64,000 nt of DNA from Acytostelium subglobosum LB1 (Eukaryota; Evosea; Eumycetozoa; Acytosteliales; Acytosteliaceae): positions 620,001-684,000 of the forward strand of contig NW_012236532.1 of the NCBI RefSeq assembly GCF_000787575.1, in the 5' to 3' direction. Under the pieces are notes generated by a model. It ran no database searches. It was not told the DNA's origin and was given only the letters and a program-made list of their open reading frames with translations. Each line of letters starts with the position of its first letter. The first letter of the stretch is position 1. Position numbers and translations under genes: made by a program. Below are positions 34,589 through 45,710 of the stretch, piece by piece.

Positions 34589-37500
34589 ATGAACCTCAGC
34601 AATGTCCATCTACCATCGATACCAAAGTACTTTAGTGATCGGTGCGATTCAGACGATAAGACAGTGATAAAGGACGAGGCGTTCTATCAGGGTCTGTTGG
34701 ATCAATGCATGATGTTGATAATAGGCGCCCCGTCGACAGTGGGCGTCGAGACCTTCTTCAACGAGCTACGCGACCAAGGTCTGCTCAAGTTCGGCACATG
34801 CGACGTCACCTGGAACTATGGTGACACTGCCTACAAGTGCAAGACCTGTCAACTAGACCCAACAACTGCCATGTGCATTGGTTGTTTCAATGCAGGTGAT
34901 CACAAAGGACATGACTGTATGTGTATTCAATCAAACATTCATTGATCAATCATGTGATACTAACTTGCGAGCGTGACCAATCAATCAATCAATCATCTTT
35001 AGATGCACTACAGAGTGTAGGTGGAGGCTTCTGTGATTGTGGAGACCCAACAGCCTTCAAGACATCAGGGTATGTAGCAAGAAGGGTACACTCGGATACA
35101 CGCGCACCTCACTCACACGATACACCTTTCCATCCACACCTCTAGCTTCTGCTCCAAGCACAAGGAACTGTCAGAGATTATTGATATCACAAAGTACCCA
35201 GAGCGCTTCATCTTGGCGCTGTGCTACGTGATCCAGTTCATATTGGATCGCACGTATAAGTTCTTTGAGGAGAATCGCGAGAAGGAGAACGAGCTGTTTA
35301 TGGACTGGCTTCTCAAGCTGTCGCAGCGCGGCGACATTGTCAAGATCATCGTCATCAAATACATAGCCAACACCGATATTGGCCAGATCACAGCGCTTCT
35401 GCCACCCTCCCCCTTCAACCCGCCACTGCTCCAGCAATTCCTCGACCCGACCAAACACAACACGGTCAGCAGCGAGCTGAAGCAGAGCTTTGTCAACTTT
35501 TGTATATTCCTGCGCGGCAGCATCGAGTTCAACAGGACGTTGATTCGCACGGTGGTGCCCACGTACAAGCAGTGCATCATTGACGCGCACCGCCACATGC
35601 TGCTGCAGTCCTACACGGTGTTCTCGTCGTCGTCCGTCAGCGACCTGGCTGNGCTCGAGACCAACTCGTGCTTCATCGTCATGGACACGATCAAAGACTT
35701 CTTTAAGCGCTACTTCATTCACCGCGCGCCCTGGATGAAGCGCAGCTACAAGGTGATCAAGGCCAAGGACGAGATCGACCCGCCGCACTTTAGCTATATC
35801 ATTCACTTCCCCAGCATCCCCAAGAGCCAGATCTCGCGTCTGCGCACCGACATTGGCTTCATCTTGTCGAACCACGCCATCGCGCGCAGCGTCGTCCAGA
35901 ACGACGCGCTCGTGGCGCTGTGGTTCCGAATGATCTCGCTCGTGCAGGGAATGAACCCCAACCTGCAGAACCGCCCCACGTCCGTGCAGGAGTGGGTGCC
36001 ATCGTTCACCTTTGACCTGTCGTTCTGCAACACGCTCTTCTCTCTCGTCGACGCCGTCGATCGCAACAGGACATCGATCGAGCGCTTCCTGTTCCAGGCA
36101 TCACACACGCTTGGCCAATGGATCCTTGGCTGGATAGCCGTACATCAACAGAAGCTCGAGCAAAAGGGCACGATCAATCAGGTCATTCAAGAGTCTAGCA
36201 AGACTGATGGCTTCACCTATCACTTGATCTTGCACCGCGCCATTGCCGCCATTCTCTATGTGGGCATTAGCGAGTGTGGCCAGGAACTCACCGCCGCGGG
36301 CAAGCTCACTGGTACATTCTCTCGCATCGTCGGCGAGAACAGCCCCATCTCAATCATTGACTATGCCAAGTGCACGCTCTACCACCCACTTAAGCTGTTT
36401 GCATCGTTGGGAGAGATCAGGGCTGGCCTGTGGCGTTCACATGGTCGCGAGGAGGACATGTTCCTTCAGACGTCCATGTACCAGAGTCTGTACTACCAGC
36501 GATTCTACGACCTGGACATTCTGATGGTGCAGATCGGATCAGTGCTGTTGGGACCAAACCTATTCATGGAGCAGGCGCTGACTGAGTACAACCTGCAGGA
36601 CTGGTTCAAGTTTGAGTCGCCCCTCAGCGCCTCGGGCAAGGATGTTCCAGTCACCCCAGCCAAGTCACTCAGACAGAGTCAAGGTGGCGTCAAGACAGTC
36701 ACAGCCACACCATCCAAGCCACCAAAGGATGAGACAATCGATGACAACAACAACAACAATAACAACAACAACAACAATAGCAAGGAGATGAAGGAGAAGG
36801 AGAACAAAGAGAAGAAGGAGAAGAAAGAGAAGAAGAAGCAGGCAGATGAGTTCAACAAGAGGAAGATATTGGCTGAGGACTTTATTCAGTTCCTCATCAT
36901 GGTGTCCACCAACAAGACCATGTCTGGAATGACCACACAGGAGATCATTCGCAAAGAGCTGGTACATCGTCTGTGTCTTGGCGATGCCACTCACTCACAG
37001 CTGACCAGGACCATCAAGAGGACCCTTGCCACCCATCCAGACTTTGACAAGATACTCAACGACATCGCAATCTTCCAGAACCCACAAAAGGTAAGTCCCG
37101 AGTGATCACTCAATCAATCATTCACTCAATCACTAACACAACCCTTCCAGACTGAGCAAGGAAAGTACCAACTCAAAGAAGCATGCTGGGCTGAGTTTGA
37201 TCCATACTTTGCACATTACAACACGCAGGACTTGCAGTCGGCCGAGGAGAGATTGACAGACTTTAACAACAAGACCAAGTCAAACATTGCCCGTGGCACA
37301 TACATCACTTACAAGACATTGCCCTGCATGGAGGACCTCGACACTCTGCTCTGCTCAAAGACTGTGCACCAAATACTGCTCACAATCCTCCAGAACCATC
37401 TGGTCAGCTCGCAGCGCACCACCGAGACGCTGTTCAGCCATGCCCTGCACGCACTCGAGCTGTGCATCATGCAGACTCAGACCATGATGTCCAGGACCAA

Positions 37501-40500
37501 CGAGGCCGCTGCCGGTTCGACATCCACAACATCGACATCATCGACCACAAAGAAGATGTCCACACCCCAAAAGGCGCCACCCAAGAGCACCCCTGCACTG
37601 GCCACTGACATCGACTTCCCCTCGCCCAACAACATCTTTACCAACGCCACGCACGAAGTTAACATGGAGACAAAGAAGCTGAGCATGATCATCGTGCTCG
37701 TCAAGCTGAGCTCGCAGCAGGGACTCAATGCCGAGCACAAGCAGCAGATCCAGAACATCCTGAACATTCTCATGGAGAATGACAACAACTGCAAGCAAGT
37801 CGTCGAGAACTACTGGCAAGCGATTAGGGCCAAGAAGGCCATCTCCACTCCAGGCAAGCGCGAGGATCCCGAGGAGGAGAAGAAGAGGATGGCAAAGGCT
37901 CGCCAGGCCGCCATCCTGGCACAGATGAAGACACAGCAGGCAGCCTTCAAGTTTGACGACGATGACGACTATGAGGACGAGGACGATCAGGGCGCACAAG
38001 GCAGCTCGTCGCAGAAGGATAAGAAAACTTCTGAGAAGGTCGACCCCAACCTGTTGATTGTCGATGGACAGGTACAGACACACACCTGCGCGCTCTGTCG
38101 CGAGGCAGGCTCACTCAAGCGTCCGATGGGACGTGTGGCATTCATTCAGCGCTCGTCCATCCTTATGCTCTCCAAGCTGACGCCCGAGGAGAGGAACAAG
38201 CGAATGACCGACGCGATCCAACGCGAACTGGCCAAGTCAAACAAGGGCGGCGACAAGGAGAACAACGGCCCCGAGGAACACATTGCCAACCAGAACAACA
38301 TCCACAACGCGCTCAACGATCTGCTGGGCCAGAACGAGATGGACGAGGACGACCTCGAGGACGTCGAGATGAGGAGCGACGACGAGGACGACAGCGACGA
38401 TGAGGTCTCTGGCGCCATCTCCTACCTCAACAAGATATCCAACTTTGGAGACTATGGCGACAACATGTTTGACGACATGGACGACGAGTCAGAGATGGAG
38501 ATGGACGACGAGTACTACGACCAGGAGGGCGACGAGGAAGAGGACGACGACGAGACCGACGATGACGACGATGACGATGATGAGGAAGGAGACGACCACC
38601 ACGACGACATGGGCATGGATGACGGACTGCATGGCATCCACTCCAAGGGTGGCATGGACTATGATGACGGATACTTCTCGTCCATGGACGATGACGATTA
38701 CTCAGACGATGACGACGAGGTCATCTACGACTTTACCAACGACGAGGAAATGGACCGTCCAATACAGACCAGCACCAGCACAACGTCCACCAGTGGCATC
38801 AACCTAGTCGACACTGTCCTCAATCTCAATACCCATCCAGCGCCAGCCGCCCCAGGTGGTGCCAATCCTAACCCCATCAATGAGGACTTCCTTCGTCTTG
38901 TCCAGGACGTGCGCCAACATTTGGTCAACCAAGGTGTGGTTGATAATGGACGCGGCGAAAGATCCATTGGTGTAAGAATCACCCCAGATGGAAGAATAAG
39001 CTTCGCCGAGCACGGCCATGGTCATGCTCACGGTCATGGTCACACACACGGACATAGTGGTGGCGGCGGTGGTGGCGGTGACGACGGAGGCGACGACCAC
39101 GGTGGCGATGGCGACGATGACGACGAAGAACTTGTCGATGTCAACGATCTGTTTGACGATCCAGAGAACTTCTACGGCGACAATGACGACATGGACGATC
39201 TGGTCACCCAGTACGAGGAGCAGATGGACGCAGTGCGCGGCAACCCATGGTCGGACAAGTTCAGCACTCAGGAGCTCTTCAGGAACACTGAGGAGTCAGT
39301 CAACCTGCACATGTCCTTCTGTGGCCATCAGATCCACGAGGACTGCTTCACCGAGTACTCATGGTCACAGCTCAAGAACCAGAACTATGAGAGCGAGGAG
39401 CTTGTCGATCCCCAGCGTGGTGAGTTCCAGTGTGTCCTATGCCGCAGACTTGGTAACGCCCTGGTGCCCGTCATTCCTGACTCGGGATTCTCGGCCCCCG
39501 CCGACTCGGCAACCCCCGTGCCCGCGCCACAGAACACTGACGATGCCTACCGCACGTTCTTGACGCAGCTCCAATCACAGCTCACTACTGAGCAATCGTC
39601 CAAGACACTCGACTCCTTGAAGCCTGTCAGACAGGCCATCGACCAGTTTGCATCGCGAATCTACTCGGTCGAGCATCAGATCAGCTTCATCCACTCAGAG
39701 TCCAATGAGAAGGTGCTCCCATTCATCGCCTCCTCAATCGCATCGACAATCGCCGACACCGAACTGGCAATTAGAGTGAGCGAAGATGACAATACATCAT
39801 TCTCCTTATCGATTGCCAAGCCAAGACAGCTACCTCTGTTTGGCATGTCCGAGTCGAATCGTGTCGACATCAGATCGTTGTTCCGTGCCTCAGTCGCGCA
39901 CGTCAAGACCCACACACCTCAGCAATGGGAGGGATGCGTGCTCTGGAACTCAATCAGTGGCCAGACTGCCATGGCAATGCCCGTGCTGGAAGAGATTGCC
40001 GACGAGGACGCAGAGAAGATCAAGACTCGCGAGGAGCAACAGAAGAAGATGGACCAAGAGCACTTCCCACCCCTGCTCTCACTGGACCTCTATCACACCT
40101 TTATCCAGACATACCTGCGCACGTCTGCCCAGGACCACACCGTGGTGACGGCTAACGAGCGATTCTACCTCATGACCAAGATGTTCTTTGACGCATTGGT
40201 CACTCAATCAATCTTTAGCCACTTCAAGAGCTTTGACGACAATGCCAAGAGCGAGATGTTCATCAGCGAGGTGAACAAGTTGATCACGACACCCAATGAC
40301 AACCAGCAAACGATCAGCACGATGCCCAAGCACCTGGTGGACATGATCCGCTCGCACTGCCTCATATACCTGCGAAAGTGCTCGCTGTTCCTCTACGCCT
40401 GCCTCAACGTCGACCCCACCCAACTGGCACTGAACCAACCAGAAATCAACGACGAGATCGAGACCGAGCTGCTGATGGCCTACCTCTGCCTGCCCGGTCC

Positions 40501-41219
40501 ATTCGAGACACACCTGATCAAGGTGATCAACACCCTGATCACTCACTCCAGCACACTGGTGCCCTTGGTCTCATTGTGGGCCGACCAGATGCTCTCATCG
40601 TACGCCATCTATCTCAGCAGCGTCGAGCCCAGCGCCAGCGAGGGCACCTCCACGCCACTCTCCATCATCTCTTCGCCCACCATCCCCAAGCCATTCCTGC
40701 TCATTGATCTGGCCAAGAACTACGACACACTTTCCCAACACTACGCCACCGTCCCATGTCAGCAATGCAAGACCATCTCCAGCACGCAAGCCCTCTGTCT
40801 CATCTGTGGTACCCTCTGTTGTCTTGGTGGATGTTGCAAGAGATTCCTTGATCAAAAGAATGAGTGTATATTGGTATGTTATTGGTCAATCAATCAATCA
40901 ATCATCGATCCAGTTCCATTTCTAACATATCCATGTCCTTAACCCTCTATCCCAATCCATTTAGCATGCTGAGCGTTGTAACGCAGGCACATGTATGTTC
41001 CTTGTGATCAAGTCCAGTTCAATATTGTTGTTGCATTTGCCAAGAAGGACTTATTGGTTCTCCCCATATCTTGATGATCATGGTGAGGAGGATGCCAACC
41101 TGCGTAGAGGCAAACCATTGTTCCTCAACGCCGGTCGTTACAATCAATTGAACTCACTACTCATCAAGCATCAAATAGATCAAGACAGCAAGATTGCAGA
41201 GCATACTATAAGAGAATAA
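34589..41219 (+). CDS. UBR-type N-recognin E3 ubiquitin ligase
   Basis: Recognises N-degrons and ubiquitinates the bearer. Five exons (34589-34916, 35003-35069, 35146-37090, 37151-40873, 40965-41219) give 2105 residues; human UBR1 has about 1750. The UBR zinc box spans about 65-140 (CKTCQLDPTTAMCIGC, FCDCGDPTAF, FCSKHK) across the first two introns. A RING-H2 starts at CALCREAG (about 1093) and resumes at CGHQIHEDCF and CVLCRRLGN (about 1504-1560). The roughly 400 residues between are acidic, with Asn, Asp/Glu and His/Gly runs. The C-terminus (CLICGTLCC, SPYLDDHGEEDANLRRG) matches the UBR1/UBR2 autoinhibitory domain. No ClpS-like domain was recognised. One undetermined base sits at 35652 (GNG codon). 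An Asn run near 36748-36780 precedes a Lys/Glu coil. Confidence 0.93.
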
Positions 41220-41617
41220 ATATACATATATATATATATATATATATTCCATTTCCAAAACAATCAATCATCTTACAGACCAACAACCAGAACAGATACT
41301 ACTTCTTATGCCAACAGAGGGGGTCAGATTGATGGAAGCCGTTGGCCCTCTGGGATTGATCAAAAATCGATTTTTCAATAAAGTGATGGTGGTGGTGAGT
41401 GGATGGGTTGACGGTGGATGGTTGGCGATGAGCCGTTGTATGATGATGGGTTGTCCTTATGATTGTTTAGTAGTGATTGATGTGACAGCTCAGGCTGTCC
41501 TTCCTTGTCTTTACCTTCTCCTACATCATCATACATCGGATAACAAGCAATCATTCACTCATTCATTCATTAATATATTTACAGATAGATATATAACATT
41601 ATAACATATATATCACA
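41220..41617. other. intergenic, PTEN-LIM promoter side
   Basis: Contains (AT)n near 41222-41247 and CATT repeats near 41552-41572. An open frame of 98 codons at 41308-41604 is not protein-like. No gene seen. Confidence 0.45.
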
Positions 41618-44600
41618 ATGGCTAACTTTGTTAGAAAGATGGTCTCCAAGAAGAAGAGGAGGTTCGAATGGGGAAACTTCGATTTGGACCTCACTTATAT
41701 TACAGACAGGATCATTGCAATGGGCTTCCCAAGTGAGTCCATCGAAGGTCTCTACAGGAACAACATGCGTGATGTCCAACGATTCTTCCAAACACTTCAT
41801 CCAGGTCACTATAAAGTCTACAACTTGTAAAGTGTCACATTAGAAACAAACATGTGATCATGATCGATTGATTGGGACCATCCCACTGACATGGCCCTGA
41901 CCCACCACACCATCACACTCTCAATCAATCACTAAATCAACAGATGCAGCGAACGCAAATATCCGCACGACAAGTTTGCAAACAATGTTAGCGAGTATCC
42001 ATTTGACGATCATAACCCTCCACCCTTGCAGATGATAATAGACTTTTGTTATGATGTGGAGAGATGGTTGGATGAGCATCCAGAGAACGTGGCGGCAATA
42101 CATTGCAAGGCGGGCAAGGGCCGCACTGGCACAATGATCGCCTGTTTCCTGCTCTACAACAAGTCCTGCCAGACGGGCTCTGAATCTATCCGCATGTTTG
42201 GAAACAAGCGCACACACAATGGCAAAGGAATCACCATCCCAAGCCAGTCGCGCTACGTGCGCTACTTTGAGGCGCTGCTGCAGTACGGCCGGCCCATCCC
42301 ACCAATCCCCACAGTGACCAAGGTGCTCTCGTTGATTCGCATCAACCCTCTGCCCAACTTTGCCCTTGCGGGTGGATGCGATCCCTTCCTGGCCATTGGA
42401 CAGCGCGACAAGAGCGTCTTCTACACCAAGCCGATCAAGATCAGGAAGGGCTCGCAGATCGTCGAGGTGGACTGCGGCAACATTTTGTTGTCCAACGATG
42501 TCAAGGTGCAGTTCTTCAACAAGAGCTCAAAGGGCCACATGTTCAGCTTCTGCTTCCACACGGCCTTCATTGACGGTCCCAAGATGCACATCAGACGTCT
42601 GGAGATCGACAAGGCTCACAAGGACAACACGCACAAGAACTTTCATCCCAACTTCTCGATCGAGTTGCAGTTCAGCGACATTGACAGCGATGAACACGAC
42701 GATGGTGTGTCGACGTCATCGTCATCGTCGTCATCGACCACTGGCGCCTCGCAGTCAGCTGACGGCACGTCCACCGCTGGCGCCTCACCATTTGGCCAGC
42801 AAACGACCTATCAGACTGGTCTGACAAAGATGTACAACAACAACAGGAAGTCCAAGTTCTTTGGACCTGATGTGACCAAGGATGGTGCGAATAATGGAGG
42901 ACACGAGCGAAAGGTGTCCAACCAACTCTTCACCTGTCCCAAGTGTCAAGAGCAGATCCTCCCTGGCGAGGTCTCCCTCAACGATGGCAAGAACAACTAT
43001 CACTGGCGATGCATGAAGTGTAACAATTGCCAAAAGTCATTGTCCAATGAGAGCGGTATGTATCATGGAATCCAGGATGTAATAGACCCTGTCCTGACTC
43101 CTCTCATCAATCATAATCAGACTGTTTGTTCCAAGAGAACGGAGACATTCACTGCACAGACTGTGCCAATAAGAGTGGAACAGAGTTCTTTAAGATGTGC
43201 AATGGATGTGACAAGGTCATTAAGACATCGTACTATGAGGAGGTTGGAGATATGACATTCCACAGCGAATGCTTTGCCTGCTCAGTCTGCCACACTGAGC
43301 TGCCAGGCAAGGAGTTTGCCATTAAGGGCGGTCGTTTACAGTGCACACAATGTATCAACAAGGAGAAGGAGTTCAATCAGCGACTGACGTTGAGTGACAG
43401 GATGATGAAGAACCTCAACATCGCCCCGGCACCTGAACCGCCTGCCATAGTGGTGCTCCCACCCACGCCCGCGCCACCCGTCGTGGCGCCCAGACAGCCT
43501 GACCCACCCGTACCCGTGGTCATGTGCCAGCGATGTAACAAACCAGTTGGATTGCGACCACTCGTACTGGACATTGGTGTGTGGCACAAGGCCTGCTTCT
43601 CCTGTGCCGAGTGTGACCGTGTCATTGACACATCCATATACTACATCAAAGATGACAAGCCAATATGTTGTGATTGTGATAGACGATCAAATGTAAGTTT
43701 GATTGATTGTTGGATTGGTCGATCGCGACGAACATTGATACTAATCCAATCTCATGCACTTCAACCAAAGAAGGTGGCAGCAGAGGAGTTCATATGCTTT
43801 GGCTGCAAGAATGTTATTATGGACGAGGAGATGATGGATGCCATTGGAGAGAAGTGGCATGTACATTGCTTGACATGCTCAGTGTGCAGGAGGCATATTG
43901 ACGGACCATTTGGCGACCACGATGGCATCATCTATTGTAAAGAGGACTATGAGCGACTGTTTGGAACGACCTGTGACATCTGTTCCAACACAATCATTGG
44001 AACATATCTCAAAGTGGTAAGTTGTTCATTCAATCAATCACTTGGAACTATTCCACTCACTAACTCACTCACTCAATCAATCCAAATATTAGAATGGAAG
44101 GAACTTGCATCAGCAATGCTTCAGATGTCATAGCTGCAACTGTGTGTTGGAGGGTGGCAAATACTTCCCTCGAGGCGATCACCAGATATGCAACCGATGC
44201 AGGATAGATGAGTCACAGAGGAGGAAGTTACAACAACAACTCAACACATACCAGAACAACAGCAGCAACACGCATCAATCACCTACAACAACATCACCAA
44301 GATCAAACTATGACAACAACAACAACAACAATAACAACAACTATTACACCAACAACAACAACAACTATAACAATAACTATAACAATAATCACAATGACGA
44401 TAATACATACTCGCCAAGAATTGGACATGGACCAACTTCATCGTCGACGACGACAACATCACCAGCACCAGAACCAATATTATTTGTAAAGAAGCCCAAT
44501 CCAACAAGACTGTCAACAAGAGTCAAGGTGAATGATATGAAGGAGAACAACAAGACCAACAACAACAACAACAATGTCGATACATGGAGCAACGCTTTCC

Positions 44601-44701
44601 ACAGACAAATGGAGAGAAGTTCATTCAAAGCCGCCCGGCCATCCAAAGATCCAAGATCAACCCGAAAGGATTTCCTCGGTACCAAGCAGACGAGTAACTA
44701 G
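41618..44701 (+). CDS. PTEN phosphatase - C2 - five LIM domain fusion protein
   Basis: Five exons (41618-41826, 41944-43055, 43121-43692, 43771-44016, 44093-44701) give 915 residues. Residues 1-16 match the PIP2-binding N-terminus (VSKKKRRF). The phosphatase loop [10 protein letters not shown] is at 123-132, with Cys124, Arg130, Asp92 and His93 at the human PTEN positions, so PIP3 3-phosphatase activity is expected. A C2 domain follows (about 187-325), then a Ser/Thr/Ala linker. Five LIM zinc fingers start at about 401 (CPKC), 467 (CNGC), 576 (CQRC, after a Pro-rich linker), 640 (CFGC) and 699 (CDIC). The tail (754-915) is Asn-rich, then basic. Exon 2 is one unbroken frame from the catalytic domain into LIM1, so this is not two merged genes. 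LIM arrays usually bind actin or adhesion proteins; a targeted PTEN is inferred. Confidence 0.93.
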
Positions 44702-44994
44702 TCAGTCAGTCAGTCACAATCAACTACATATACATATATATATTATATTTACATATATTTATTCAATAAACCTTTACCCTTGCCTTCAACCCTTGCCCTT
44801 ACCCTTACCCTCGCAGACATACCCTCGCCGGGCATTATTTGTGAAACGGATGTGTTTGAATTTTGATTTAATTTTAATTTTTGGATTAAGTTGGATTAGC
44901 GATGTGAGTGTTAAGGATGATGTTGAAAGGTGTATCGCCTTGTTTTGCTTCATCTCACATCAGCCCCTCGCCCAAGCTCAACATATCATAGAAA
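44702..44994. other. intergenic, rpl37 promoter side, ACCCTT-rich
   Basis: Holds (AT)-rich sequence, then a telomere-like ACCCTT/CCCTTG run at about 44771-44811 and a GCAGACATACCCTC element just upstream of the rpl37 start. A near-copy of that element lies at about 22128-22151. Confidence 0.45.
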
Positions 44995-45710
44995 ATGGTA
45001 TGTCTCTATTCATCTAGCCGATTGAGGACCATCTATCGATTCATCTAGGCCTTGCTAGCAATTGGTCGATAGATAGAAAAGGCGATAGATACATCGATAC
45101 AGGATGAACAAAGATAACCGAAAGAATCCATACTCATACATACTTCATGTCAATCCAACAACATATATAGACCAAGGGAACATACAGTTTTGGTCGTAGA
45201 CACACCAAGTCTCACACCCTCTGCAGAAGATGTGGCAACCGTTCGTTCCACATCCAGAAGAAGACTTGCTCAGGTTGTGGATACCCATCAGCCAAGACCA
45301 GATCTTACAACTGGAGTGTTAAGGCTATCAGAAGAAAGACCACCGGTACTGGCAGAACCAGATACCTGAAGGTCGTTCAGAAGAAGTTCAACAGCGGTTT
45401 CAAGGAGGGTATGCATATTCACTCATTCATAACTCACTCATTCAGTTAGCGATATACAATTGCGTGCGATGATACACAGCCCAGACATACAGACTGGTAC
45501 CAGTCGATAAACAGGTGGCAGCGACGTGGATATAGAGTGGACTCGACCAGTGACCAACATCCAACCACCTCCAACTCGACCCAACTCTCAATCAATCTCA
45601 TTGCTCTCCACAAACAATCAATCATGTTCATGTATGACTAACATACTCTTATTTCAATAACTATAGCTTCATTGGTTAAGGTCAAGAAGACTCCAGTCGC
45701 CAAGAAGTAA
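44995..45710 (+). CDS. rpl37: 60S ribosomal protein L37
   Basis: Zinc-binding protein of the large ribosomal subunit (eL37). Three exons: 44995-44997 (the ATG alone), 45171-45408 and 45667-45710, giving 94 residues against about 91-97 in the family. The C4 zinc motif is visible as [20 protein letters not shown], preceded by [15 protein letters not shown] and followed by [20 protein letters not shown]; the protein ends KKTPVAKK. The first exon was assigned because AAAATG is followed directly by GTATGT, and the reading frame resumes at ACC AAG GGA after a TATATAG acceptor. Introns right after the start codon are common in ribosomal protein genes. An AATAAA lies about 70 bases past the stop. Confidence 0.93.

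Noticed and set aside
35171-35875. 234-codon minus-strand frame inside the UBR ligase
   Set aside because: Antisense shadow of a conserved exon that joins correctly to UBR-box exons.
44771-44811. ACCCTT run as a telomere or chromosome end
   Set aside because: Short, imperfect and internal, with genes on both sides.
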